This document shows positions 1-12,975 of a DNA stretch of 64,000 bases, piece by piece. The stretch is from Saxidomus purpurata (taxonomy: Eukaryota > Mollusca > Bivalvia > Venerida > Veneridae): the NCBI GenBank assembly GCA_022818135.1, contig JAFMSR010000018.1, positions 21,998,437-22,062,436 on the forward strand, in the 5' to 3' direction. The notes below the pieces were generated by a model. That model saw only the letters and a list, made by a program, of their open reading frames with translations, ran no database searches and was not told the DNA's origin. A program made the translations under genes and the position numbers. Within the stretch, counting starts at the first letter, position 1; each line of letters opens with the position of its first letter.

Positions 1-115
1 AGTAGCTTTAAACAACCAAGATATTAATTTTAACGAAATTTTAGAGGGAATTATGCTGTAGAAGGAAAGAAAAACTTATGCAGATAAAATAATTTTATAT
101 CTAAAACTGGCTTAC

Positions 116-3100
116 TTGTTCAGCAAGGTCATATACAGGAAGAAAGTTATGTACAAGTTGACAGGTAACATCTAGATCTCGCTCCATCTTGAAGAATAGA
201 TCTTTAACCTCTCCTGGTTTAATGTATATACAACCTTCAGTGTGCGACAGGGGTATAAGTCCCAAATGTCGGCAGTGTGGACCCGGTCCCCAACCACACT
301 TCGGACTATCTGGCAGTGGCTCAACTTCATCTTGTTCAAAATCTTTATCAGATATAATTCTAAATTGACATAAGCGTTCTAGTCCTTCGCATTCTTTCTT
401 CAAAGAATTTTTACTTCCATGTCCGTAACCTCCATAAACATCAAACAGGTATTTACCAGTCTTCGGGAAAGTGGCCTCGAAAATAAATTTTGACGCTTTT
501 CTATTAACAAACACATATCTTTCTAAATTGTTTAAGACTGTGTCATTTTCATCTGTATCATTCGATTCATCAGTGTAGAAAATACGAGGATTCACTTCGA
601 CGTTTTGCATTTGCCTTTTAGGAAATTGTATTTCTATGTCTAATTTTCCATTAACAGCCCGAGCAGTGCCTGATTTTGGGGCAAGAACAGATGCGTTCAT
701 AAGAAAGAAATGAGGCTGGAAATACGGTAGACTAAGAAATTCTTTCTTTGACATGGGTTGATCAAGTAACTGCCAGTTGAAATCACTTGGTGAACAAATC
801 GTTGAAAATTCATCTGGGTCAGTTAGAAAGTAGAAGTCTGAAGCCTGAAAATATGAAATACAATAAAAAAGGGTGCTTGTTTTCTGGAAGGTGCATCAGA
901 TTCTATAGAATGTTAAGCTTGCAATATGGAAACTGCATGTTTAACACATTTCTTGTAACATGTATAGGTGAAAACGTATTGATTAGTAATCAGCTTGGTT
1001 AATTTTTTAATTTGTATAAAGATGCATCATTTTTAAAAAGAAAAACATGAGCACACATTCATATTTCACATTCATATTAAATGATTCAAAGAAAACACAG
1101 GTGTTTATACCATATTTAACAAAATGGACAACTCTCAATAATTTCTAATAATACTATAATACTGAAGAACTATTTTGAAATCAATTTCATACGTTTAATC
1201 CCTAAAACTAGAGACTATATCTTAGTTTCGTATGTATTGACACGTTGCAGCAAAACATGACAACAAGGTATATTGACATGTGTATGTAATTCAAAAACCC
1301 TAAAGACGGACAAATGTACGTATAAAAGTATGACACGCGCACTCTCATTATTTCATTATCTATTTGCAGAGAGAGGGTTAAGTAAAGATCGAGAAAAATG
1401 AAGTGAGATTGATACCTCTGCATCGTCGTCATTGTTGTTTTTGTTACCATACTTTATTGCCCACTCTATATGTGCTAGATGCCATTCTTCGTCAGCAAAT
1501 ACTGCGTTCCACTTTGTCTGCATGACTTTCTCGGATGTTCCTATGAAGAATTTCTCGTCCTTTCCCAGGCCTGGTATTATATTGCATGGTATGCTTGAGC
1601 GCCTTGAAATTAAACCAGAAGCCATTTTTAATGGTACAGTGTTAGAAATTTCCAAACTGTGCAATATCGTTTAAAAACCTTAGAATATCAAAATAATTAG
1701 ATCTTACTAGGTGAGTTACTAAATAATGTAATGTACTACCTGCACATAATTGTAAAGAATGTGGTGAGGTCTCCTGTGCCTTGTTTCACCATTTTCATGT
1801 ACCCTTTAGGTGTATCACCATCTTTGACCATATCTAATGAGGAACTTTCATAGTCTTGAGCTTTCATCCACAAGTAGATAGCTAAAACAATGATACAATG
1901 ATGCAATATACATTGTAAAAGAAAATGTCGAGCTTGAGCAAATTAAATATTATTTAGTTCATTCATCGATAACTACCTCAATACGTTGTATTTATATGTT
2001 ACATTATCTTCACTCTTAATGCCTTAAAATGTTGTACAAATACTGGAACGATGAGCTGTGTAAATCAGAAATGTCTCCAAAAAAGCATTTACCGACTGTA
2101 TATTAATACAAGGTCTTTCAAATTTGAAATACCTTGATTAATATAACAAAAATAATGTTTTCCACCTTGCATATACAAGTTCCACAGTTGCAAGATGAAA
2201 AAATAAGATTTTCTAATATGTTGGTTATGTTGTAGGGTAGAAATATGGTTTAACAACCTTTGACATATAAGTACCCGAAGGAGATAAAATATGGTAAGTT
2301 ATCATAAATTGACTTTCTGATGTAGAAAGATACGTTTACCAAACTCAAAATAACATTTTGATACCCGTTTTGGTCATGAGAAAGTGTACATACCAGTTAC
2401 ATGCCTGTTCACTCTAGATTTAGAGATGCTTACCTGTGACATGATGTATCTCTTTAGTAGCTCCTGTTGACAAATACTTCAACAGAGAACTGTAGCTACC
2501 ATCGGTTCCTTTTGGCATCTAAGCAATACAAATATATATAATATATATATAAACAAGCTGTAAAGACGACAATCCGAAAAACCGACTCCAGTTATTAGCC
2601 GAACGTTCATCCTTTATTTGGGATAAAACTCAGCTGAAATATCCGAAAAGTTCATACACGAAAAATGTATGTATAGAACCATGCCTTAAATTTAAATTTA
2701 AATTCTTGACGTAGTCACATACAATCTTGGTCCGTAGTAAAATATAAAAGTACTTCTTTTACGGTTCATTGAATTAATTCTAAACCAAAAATATATTTAA
2801 ATATAACAATAATTGCTTGTTATTTTGCGATATGATAATATTAATGTATATTTTTGATAGAACATACTGATAACACGAGCTCAGGGCCAAAAAAAAACGT
2901 AATGACTCCAAAGTGACTGATAACTAAACTCTGGTAATAAGTGAAATATGAATATAATTGATGACGTCATGACGTGACGATTACTCTGGTAATAATGTGT
3001 AGAAGTAATGACATGTTACAGTAATGACGTCCAATATCAAGTGACCTGATATGTATAATCGGTAATGAAGTGAAAATTACGACACAATATAATTGATGAG

Positions 3101-3638
3101 GTCATGAAATAATTGTGACCTACAGCATCAATCCTCGATTGTACATCTTGCTTAACTCTGTCATCGTAGATTTCGCTCTTGGTAGTGTCTGGAGTATATG
3201 GCGATGGATATTCCGGCTTACTGTCGGGCACATTTTTCTGAAATTATAATACTAATGATAATAATATTAATGATGATGAACGTTACATTTCAACCCTTAA
3301 ACAGAAATCTTACTCACATACTTTTGTGTGACCACTAGCTACGTAAATAACATTTAAAGATTAAAACATTTTTAAATTTGAATTTTGTACCGAAATATTC
3401 ATTATGTGATTAGATATACAGTTCCAAAAAATACTAAAATATAGTTTTTTAGACTTTTAACAAAGTCTTGTGAAAACGGTCTGTGCTTAGCGGAAATGTT
3501 TGAGGAAATAACCGCTGCATGGATTTTGGTTACATCAAATACGTACTTAAATAACAAATTTATAAAACTGAAAAATGAAAGATATCTTACGTAATCGACA
3601 TCCTCTAGTGGAGTCGTTTTTGAGTTTGCACATCCCAT
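116..3638 (-). CDS. KY/hillarin-like protein with inactive-looking transglutaminase domain (3' part off left edge)
   Basis: Six coding exons join in frame: 3591..3638, 3124..3237, 2434..2518, 1740..1881, 1416..1602 and 116..844. All have GT donors and AG acceptors, and a GTAAGC donor at 115 shows that more exons lie to the left. The 435 visible residues begin MGCANSKT, a classical N-myristoylation site (Gly2) with a palmitoylatable Cys3, so membrane anchoring is inferred. Residues of about 65-190 match the KY (kyphoscoliosis peptidase)/hillarin transglutaminase-like domain, including WNAV (161-164). They are followed by the family's FYFLTDP and NWQLL segment and two Ig-like modules (from about 240 and 330; the second has GWGPGPHCRHLGL). 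KY proteins act at the cytoskeleton and muscle Z-disc; hillarin is the invertebrate cytoskeletal relative. The catalytic Cys, His and Asp positions hold Thr118, Thr159 and His174, so catalysis is unlikely. Family assignment is firm; function is inferred. Confidence 0.88.
2538..2553. repeat. (TA)n microsatellite in KY-like intron
   Basis: A short alternating TA run lies in the intron just upstream of exon 3 of the KY-like gene. Nothing else is seen in the introns of that gene. Confidence 0.6.
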
Positions 3639-3639
3639 G

Positions 3640-4292
3640 ATTTTGACACACCTTTTGTGAGTACACACCTAATTTTCTGTTACATTCGCTCCATACCTAA
3701 AACTTTAAAAGATCATATCCTACACATTAAAAGCAAAGATCATTTTAAAGCTTAGCCCGTTTCTTTTTAGATCGTGAACATTTCAGATTAAGAATATTTC
3801 AATCAATGTAGCATCAATATCACTCCTGGAGATGTTTTGATGAAAAGATGTTTTAATCCCTGGATACAGATGAAAGTGTATAATCAAAAGCTAAATCGTT
3901 CTTTAATACACAGCTTTTAATGAAATATGGCAAATGAACTGTTTTCTCTATTGAAATTATATCATGGTAGACATTAGCCTACTTGACATCTGTGATGGAA
4001 GACGTGAAAGGGTAAATTGAAGAAATGTATGCAACAGGATTAATATTTATAAAAAGACATTTTATATAAAGTAATTATGTATAACATGTAAGAGCGCTTA
4101 AGTCAACGCGAAGCCATGTCTCATTGAAAGAAAAAAAACAACAAACAAAACAATCAATAAATAAAATAAAAACATAAATAAAAGAAGTCAGTATACTCGC
4201 TAATTAAATAAATAAATGAACAAACAAGTAGTATATACATGTATACAGGAATATGAATGAATGAAAAAATGAATGAATGAATCGATCGATAT

Positions 4293-4335
<43 letters not shown>

Positions 4336-5250
4336 GTAATTATTCTCTTAAATCAATAAGTAATTTCTATTGTGCATGTGAATACTTACTGAAACGGGCA
4401 GATGGTGACATATACAGTACTCTAAATAAATAAATCTCATTAATTCCATCCAAACTTACCTTAAGCTAGTCCACGCGTGAATTTTGTGTAAAGCCATTCC
4501 AATACGAGACTTATATTTATTTGATACAACTGCAGTCATTTTAACTAATGTAACGTACAGAATGAAATGATCATTAGAACGTTTAAGCAGTTCAATTTTT
4601 TCTTTGTTTTATTTTACTTAACAACAAAATATTTCAAAACTACGAAAATGAAAACACGTTCCATACCCATTGTAATGTGATTCAATAAGTGAAGTAAAAC
4701 AAAACGTATAGACAGTATAAACAAACATATGCTTTTGTATTTTCAAGGTATACAATTTCATTAACGATTGCCTTTTTTGTCACTGATCAAAGCGGGTATT
4801 ATACTGTCTGTTTAATAACCAGTGTACAGGCAATGTTACGCTTTCTCTTTATCAAAGTATTGAAGATACTGATGTATGGAACGCCATATCTGCCTGAACA
4901 TGAACAATAACCACATAAACATTGTTTCAAGCGATTTACTTTGTGTTTCTGTAATGATACTGTTATGATATCATTCTAGCGTGCCAATATATTGTGCTTG
5001 TTATTCTATGTTAGTCTGAGTGTCGTTATGTGACTTTAAAACGTTTTATAAAAATGTGCATATGAAAATATGCAATGCTATGCGGACTGATAAATATGTA
5101 TCATTATATGAGGTACTCATTTTATCATATAATGGTGTTGGGGTCTCATCCCAAAACTAAGCTAACATGCATGCTCTTTGGGACGGACCTTGATAAAATT
5201 CTCATCAAATCAAAATATAATGGTGTTTTACTTTCTGAGGTAGTCTGGTT
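3640..5250. other. 5' flank of KY-like gene, no gene seen
   Basis: This stretch lies upstream of the predicted start codon of the KY-like gene and should hold its promoter and any 5' UTR exon. No clear TATA box or coding exon was found. It holds an A-rich simple stretch (about 4130-4250) and a pure tetranucleotide array (annotated separately). Confidence 0.5.
4256..4334. repeat. (AATG)n/(AATC)n tetranucleotide microsatellite
   Basis: A few AATG units run into about eleven AATC units with almost no interruptions between about 4290 and 4334. It lies about 650 bp upstream of the KY-like start codon. Confidence 0.85.
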
Positions 5251-5264
5251 CCCGTCATACTGTC

Positions 5265-5504
5265 GCAGAGCACAGATATTCGGGGTTTGGACAGAAAAAT
5301 ATAATTGAAACTCTTTTTTCAAATTTTCGTTTACAGCTCATGAATCCCGCAAAATGTCTTTTTATAAATACTGATCCTAAGTATGTCATATATAAAATAA
5401 TTGAAACTCTTTTTTTCAAATTCGTGTTTTGAATTAAACGAGAATTTGAAAAAAGAGTTTCAACTGTTTTCTTCTGACCAAACCCCGAGTATCTGTGTCG
5501 CATA
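5265..5504. repeat. Fold-back (long inverted repeat) element
   Basis: Two arms of roughly 70 bp, 5265-5333 and 5436-5504, are imperfect reverse complements. Both contain CGGGGTTTGG followed by TTGAAACTC, a T-tract and CAAATT. The roughly 100 bp between them hold a third partial copy of the TTGAAACTC/T-tract part (about 5398-5430). It resembles a foldback-type or MITE element; no superfamily can be assigned. Confidence 0.7.
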
Positions 5505-5929
5505 GTACATCTGAGGCAAGGACTAAAACATGGCGGCGTTCATTGATGACGGTAATCAGGTATCAAAAACAGGTTAATCACTTTTGGCTGTTTCATCAAC
5601 TGATCCTAGTGCTATTGGTTATCTATTTGTCTGTGAAGAGATTGATGAAGAAACTACTAACAGTGTTTAGATAACTGACCTTGACCTTCTGTATTCCACT
5701 TCAATAGAGTTTTATCATGATGTCCACGACTTAGCCATGACGTCGCGGGATTCATGAACTGTGTTTTTGAAGGAAAACTGTTTTCCATGAAGCTAAATAG
5801 GGTCCTTTGCTAAGCTTCTATGCTTCATCTTAATTTCGACATTCAGATAAATACCAGTGTAGTTGAAATACATTAACAATGATGCCATAATGGCCCAATA
5901 TTACTCACCCGAGTACCAGTGCACTTGCC

Positions 5930-6435
5930 GAAGTAAGTCATTTATTGCTAAAAGGAATCAGTAGTTGCTAATGAAGTCACTGGTTGCTATGGAAAGTAAC
6001 TGGTTGCTAAGTCACCAGCTGCAATGGACAGTCACTGGTTGCTAAGGAAATCACTGGTCACTACTGGGAGTCATAGCGAAAGTCAACTGTAACTAGTAAC
6101 TAGTTGCTAACTATGTCAATGGTTGCTAAGGAAGAAGATGCTAAAGGTTGCTACGGAAATCACTGGTTGCTAGTGGAACTCACTAGTTGCTAGGGAACTA
6201 AGTGGTTGTTAAGAAAATTGCTGCTAAGGAAGTTACTTGTTCCTTGGGGAAGTCAACAGTTGTTAAGGAAGTCACTGGCTGCTAAAAGTAATGTGTTGCT
6301 TCGGAACTCACTGGCTGCTAGGAAATTAAGAGGTTGCTAATGAAGTCGCTGGTCCAAGTTGGTGGTTGCTAAGGGAGTCACTGGTTGCTAAGGAAGTCAG
6401 TGGTTACTAGGTAATTCGCTAGTTGCTATAGGAAC
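5930..6435 (+). repeat. Degenerate minisatellite, unit near GGTTGCTAAGGAAGTCACT
   Basis: About twenty diverged units built from GTTGCTAAGGAA and GTCACTGG follow one another with variable spacing of about 19-30 bp. The units are much less uniform than the arrays at 30.2 kb or 41.7 kb, which suggests an old array. It ends about 120 bp before a family A dispersed element. Confidence 0.8.
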
Positions 6436-6561
6436 TCATTGGAAGTTATGTTTTTTATATAAACCACCTACCCAGGATTCTGTTCTCATTTTATGCCATC
6501 AACCCCAAGCTTCAAACTTAGTACTCAAGAGCTGGACAATTTCAGTCTGTAATATTATAAA

Positions 6562-7250
6562 AACAAGAGGGCCAACATGGCCCTATATCGCTCACCTGAC
6601 TACCATTGACTATAATACAAGGGGTCATAATTTAAACATAATTCGTAGAGGTCCACTACACATTGCTTTGTAACATTCCAAATCTAAGCTCTGCCTGTGG
6701 GCCTTGTTTTTTTTAAAGTTTTCCCTATATAAGCAATGAAGATCAAGTGATCCCCCCCCCCCGGAAAGGGTTAAATTTGACCTGGGGGTCATGATTTGAA
6801 CAATCTTGGTAAAGGTCCACGAGGCAATGTTTCATGCTAAATATCTCAGCTGTAGGCCTTGTGGATTCAGAGAAGATTTTAAAAGTTTTTTTCTATATAA
6901 GCCTATGTCAAATTAAGTGACCCCCAGGCTGGGTAAATTTTGTCCAGGGGGTCATAATTTGAACAATCTTAGTAGAGGTCCACTAGGCAATGCCACATAC
7001 TAAATATCTAAGCTCTATGCCTTGTGGTTTCAGAGAAAATGTTTAAAGTTTTTCCTATTTGTTGCCATAGCAACCAGAGTTCTGCATAGAATGGAATTCT
7101 TTGAACAACTTTGATAGAGCTTCAAACAAGGAGCATCCCTGCATAGTTTCATCAACATTGGCCCAGTGGTTTCAGAGGAGATGTCGTTTAAATCAAAATG
7201 ATGATGGACAACGGCTGACGAGCGATGGACAATCATCCATTAGAAAAGCT
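6562..7250 (+). mobile_element. Dispersed element family A, copy 1 (pearl/DINE-like)
   Basis: The element begins AACAAGAGGGCC, with a 5' hairpin (GGGCC ... GGCCC). It then carries about three 165-178 bp tandem units (at about 6609, 6787 and 6949), each containing a 'GTCATAATTTGAACAATCTT'-like block. It ends in a short GATGGAC-rich stretch followed by AGAAAAGCTAAAATGG. A reverse-oriented copy is at 56350-57136. There is no coding capacity. The architecture fits non-autonomous Helitron-like elements of bivalves; that class is inferred. Confidence 0.75.
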
Positions 7251-10204
7251 AAAATGGAAACAAAAGAAAAAGACCGACTCGGTATTTCATATTTATTAGA
7301 AAAGTTTTAGTCTTCTCTTACAGAAAATACACATTGGATGGACTGTCATCTTTGGCTACGTATTAGGCAACAGTTTTGACAGAACTTTATAAATAAATGT
7401 CTCTCTATTTTGGAATGTTTCGTCACCACCTGAGCAATCAGGGCCACACAATATCAAAAACAACAACAACAACACCTTGCTTGTATTACAAGTACCTTAC
7501 AACACTACTTTAGAATCATTCTGAACTTAGCAAGCTAGAGTTACAGAACTTGCTTTCAAATAAAAGACAGGTTTACAGATGGTATCGTTTGAAAAAAAGA
7601 ATTTTTCAGGTTCTGGACTAACCAGTTACAGCCAACTTAATGCCAAAGTCACATTTTCTGCTGAAAAGGTCAAAGTGAGATGAACAGTACTCGAACCTGC
7701 TATTCTGGTTTTAATTCAATGTTAGGGAAGATATCTTTGAAGTTTCAGTGTAATAAATATAGCGGTTAAAGAGAAAATAACTAGTACATGTATATTCTAT
7801 AAAAAAACTTCAGAGTAATAAAGAACTTAATTTTCTACGCTAAATCATAATTATCGGTATGAATTACCTCCCCTTCTCACTGTCAGATGCTTGATAATTA
7901 TCAGCAGCAAGAAATTGCAAATATTTGTCTGTAAATCAAAGCAGGATTACTTATGCAATACTGTTGGCTATCACTTGTCACTGGCAAGTGAGTCATGATG
8001 CTAAATCGTGTATACACAAGCAAACTACAATGTGTATACATAACTCCTGGCTCTGATCACTAAAGGTTCTTGTTTCCACACTGTGTAACAACAAAGTACA
8101 AACATAAGATTTAGTTTCGAACCGGAATATCCAAACTTTAAAGTGTATTGTAACACATGTAACTATCGCACCTGATTTTTATTTAAACCCTGTGTACTAA
8201 AGTTATATCTCATATACCTATAATACAGTAGTATCCGAGGGTTTCAGCCCCAAATACTTATAAATATAGGAGTAACTGAGGACTTAAGCATGTAATACCT
8301 GCAAAAATCATACTTGCAATAACTGAGTGAAGCGTTGGCTCACGATATTGTATCACTTGTAAATCATGCAGCAAAGCAATATGATGGTACTGAGCATAGA
8401 TGTGTTATTGAAGGATATACAACCAATGTAATAAAAATGTATAACATAAATATCTATATTTCACTTTATAATTATCATAGAACATACGCTTATTCAGAGT
8501 AAAGATTTGAATATTGATACAAGATTAAAACTATCACCATTTTACAAGGGTAAAGCTTAACACAACAGATATGTTACTTTCACAGTGTCTTTAGATGCAA
8601 AGGTAAAGGTCAAACCCTGAATTGTTTCATTAAGTTTTACACCCAATGATATCACTGCAAAGATGTTGTAGAAGAAGCTATGGTCTACATTTGAGAAACG
8701 GGTAGATATGTCAGCCTGTTCTTTAATGAAGGTTACACAAATCGTAAACTATGGGAAATGTGGCTTCCTTGAGCAACTCTAAAATAATGTCCGAGTTTAA
8801 ATTTCCCTTCAGTGCTGGGAAATGGGAAAGGATTCTAAAATGCACTTTATACTTTAAGAGAGCTAAGAAGCGACCTCAAACATACCTTAAGCCAAATTTG
8901 GTAAACATCAATAAAATATATTGCAGAAAAGCAATTGTTAGAAAACTATAGACGGCCATGTGGACAATTTGGATGGGCTTTACATACAACTATTCGAGGA
9001 GGATTATGGCTTTTAACATGATGATACAGATATTATACAAGATATTTCCTGATCCAAATGTTGAAAGGTGACAAAGAATTTTAATGTATCTGAAATATCA
9101 AATACCAAGATGACTCAGCGATGGGCAGAGTTCGACAAAACACTCACTTTAATCTACCTGTATCAATTTCCATTTGCCTCTAAAAATAATCTATAAATAA
9201 CCTCAACTATACTCGAAAACCAATATTTTGACATTTTGCAGCCATTGCATAATCTGATTGGTTAGCATTAATGCTGTGGATATATGTCACATAAATACGC
9301 CCACAATTAAGTTATCAAGTCTTATAAGATGAAGAGGTGAACAATGCGGAAGTGTCTCATACTGTGAGGAAAGCAGACCTATTTCACCTCGAACTAATCT
9401 CTAAAGCCAAACATTGGTTTTCTAACAGACTTAATTGAACAAAAAAAAATATTTACAAGCTAAAAATACACAGTAAGAATTTAGCTCAACATTACGTCCT
9501 TACTAAATTAACAAAAACTAAATCCTTAGTCAATCCATGTATAAAATGTCGATTTGGTACTTTATTAAATTTAAGCATGAAATATGTATAATAATGTATG
9601 AAAGATGAAGAAATAAAATGAAAAATATCCATTTATATAGGAACAAACAGAGAAACTGTTCGTAACAACAAGGGTTAAGTCTTTGCTTTATGTATTCTGA
9701 AATTGATGACCATCAATGCAATTATGCAAACACAGATTTCTGTGAAACAGAGATTCAATCCTAAAAGTCTATGACAGTAGCCTTGTGTACAACTAGCTTA
9801 CTAACCTTGCATTTATCACTAATCTTCATTTCAAAATAGATTTTTTTACGAAACATTTAAGTATGTCTGTGTACTAATCAATCTAAGGAAAATACAACAG
9901 CAAACCGTTCTTGGTTCGTCAGAGTATTCTGACAAATATAGAGACATTTCTTTTCTGATAATGATCTGGAAAAACAAGGGATTTTATGTAAGTTTTGTCA
10001 TGATTTGTATAAACTGGCTTAGAAAAAGTCTTGCCTTATGTTTAAATACATGTACAAGTAAAATTATATAAAATCCTTAACCAATAAAATAACCACCAAG
10101 AATGTGTTATAAAAGTAAAAGAAAATGTCTTTATTCATTTTAGTTTTACCATTTTTAAGCATTTTTATTCTACTGAATCCAATCCTTACCATCAGGCAGT
10201 TTAC

Positions 10205-10300
10205 CATTCTTTATTAAATTGCTGGCTAGGCAACCACCTATACTGGAATACACTCCAGCAGGGATTTGAACCTAGGACCTCCTGCTTCGAAGTCAAATGT
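10205..10300 (-). mobile_element. tRNA-derived SINE head
   Basis: Read on the minus strand this has a B-box-like GGTTCAAATCCC and cloverleaf-like spacing, as in the tRNA-derived 5' ends of SINEs. The acceptor stem does not pair, so it is not a functional tRNA gene. Confidence 0.5.
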
Positions 10301-12774
10301 GTATTACTAACAAAATTCATTATTGTAGCCATGTGTGTAACCTATACACAAACAATTATGGTATGTCATTCCAACCCCAAACAATTTACCCTCCAATGGC
10401 TCTAAAGTGAAGTAAAAAACCTACCAAAGATATATATATATATATACATGTAATTCTATATTTAGAATTGTACAACACAATGATTTTACAACCCAAGACA
10501 CAGATAACTTAGAATTTAAAATATACAACGGTACAAACAAAATTAATGTATAAAATATATATTGGTATCTTAATCATAACTTATTATTACCTATAACGTA
10601 TTTCCTATCAATTATATGCATTATTTAAATCAGAGAACAGCGATTATCACATTCCGTGCAGTTGGGAGCAGGAACTGTGCCTATCATGTCACTACATGTG
10701 ACAAAACTTGTATCAAACTGTCACATGATCATGTTATAACAATTAAGCTAACTGTCTGAACATAACATTTTATTTCAATACAAAAAAAGAATTGTCTCCC
10801 TTTATCTGTATACAGGTATCAACATATCCAGTGATTTGTTACAAATACAAAACTGTTTCAATACATAGGTCAGCTGATTGAATATTCCCAGAGTATAAAG
10901 GTGATAGTAAGAGCAATTCTGTCAGAAATATCTCAATCCCATATTATATAACATGAAAATCTATTCTTCATTAATATATAGCAACAAAAGAAAAAGTATT
11001 ATTAGTCAATTACTTGTCTGGTTTCCATGTGACTGTTAACAAATGAGCAACGCTGTGTAAAACCGACATTTGACGTGATAGACATCCACAAAAATGTTGC
11101 CCAGAATCTTTCAGACGCATGAAACAGTATGATCTCCATCAGGCTAGGGCTTTACAATTTGTCTGATTCTGTAACAGTTACGAAGGCGAGTTTCCACACA
11201 GTGCCGTTCTACACAAGTCAGGACACACAAACAACACAACCTCCTTGTGTATTTCTGAGACTAATAAGATTGCTATACATCCTATCCTAACCATTACATG
11301 AGATTCTTGCATGAACATATAGCAGTACACAATCAGATTATGGGTTCTGATACAAAACACTTTTCATTACTTTTACACTGGCCCTGCTGAATTTCAAGAA
11401 AGGACTGTGTCTATTATATAATTTGGGAACTGCTTTTTTTTTTCATTGCAGTATTTACTGGAAACTAACCATATAAAAAGCATAAAAACAGTATAGACCA
11501 TTAACTGAACAGCAGACTTCAAATGTGATGGAAAGATGGTTCAAGCAGGGCAAGGGCTAAAATATTTACCAACACTATAACACATTACTGCTATGTAAGA
11601 TCAGTAAATAATCTAACCACATTCAATATGAGACTTAATTTACATAAAACAAAAAAGATGAAATATTTGGAATGTTTATTTGAGTTCCTAAATATCAAAT
11701 TATATCGAATGAAAATGTTACCAGCAGTAATAATCTGGACCTAAAGATATATAGCTTATCCCTAAACCAGTCTGATATCCCTGGCATTTGATTGGCTAAG
11801 ATCAATCTTAACTTAAAAACTGACCAATCAGCAACCAGAGTGTTCTCACTGGTTTCTTAGATATTTTTACAACCTTACAGTCATTAAGTACTTAACTGAT
11901 CTGACTGAAAAAAAAACTTGAATGAAAGACACAGATTGAAATCCATACACATATCTTCTGATGTTCTTTCATAACCACAATGTGACAAGTAAAGGTTGAT
12001 GTTATCAATACAGTAAGACTAGTCCTTGGGGAAATAATGTTTTCACATCCAGGAATGAAATATACATTGTATGGTTTAACATCAACCTTTGGCAAAAGCA
12101 GCATGGCCTTAATTTTGCACTACATACAGATATTAAACACATCTAGGGGTTATAAACACATTTTTCATATCCAATCCCTATCAGCGACGCAAATGAGCTG
12201 TTAGAATCACTAATCTGGTAAAATAATTAACTTCAACTGTTCTTCAAAAATAAAGTCACTGTATACTTACATATTTCTGAGCACAGAAGACATAATTAGT
12301 GGAAAACAAACATACCTTTCTCAAGCAGTGAATTCACGGGATACAAAATTAATATTCTACTGGAAAATTTCTACGTAATCAGTACCTACTAGCAGAGATT
12401 TTTTTTCCATGAGCAAACATCCATAATGAATTAACTATTGCACAAAAAATGATTTTTTACGAAGATTCGCTACAAAGTCTTTGTGTTTTTCCTTTTCATT
12501 AATTATATAAAATGTTAATATCAATCCTTAGACAGTCACATTGATAATCATATACCAGTATGAACCCAATGACAAAATATGGTCCCCTGACAAAGTCTGA
12601 TGATAATTATGCCAAATAACACTTCCGTCTGGTGCACAAGGGAAGTAAATCTTTCAGCTTCCGATCTTAGACAAGCTTTCCGGTTTGAAACAGAGAAGCA
12701 ATAACAAAAGATACTTAAAGTCTTTAACAGAAGATTCTTACATCATTTTGTCATTGTTAGAAGGCTTTCATCAA

Positions 12775-12975
12775 GAACTGTAAATTAGGTATTATTCACG
12801 ACCATGTAATTTTCTCAATTTAGCAAATTTGCCACTTCGCTAATTTAAAAATCTCTCGAAAGATTCATTTCACATCGATTAACTATTAGAGAATTCTGCT
12901 TTTGTGAATATAAAATACACGAATGAGTCGCGAAATATTTGTCACACAAAAATGACCCAATCCACAGCAGTTTCC
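12775..12975 (+). mobile_element. Short AT-rich MITE, copy 1
   Basis: It shares an ordered set of blocks with copies at 14560 and 21530: a left end near CTGTAAATTAGG, then CTAATTTAAAAATCTC, GATTCATTTCACAT, AATTCT and CTTTTGTGAAT, and a right end near GACCCAATCC. The left and right ends are roughly complementary. No coding capacity is present. Confidence 0.6.
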
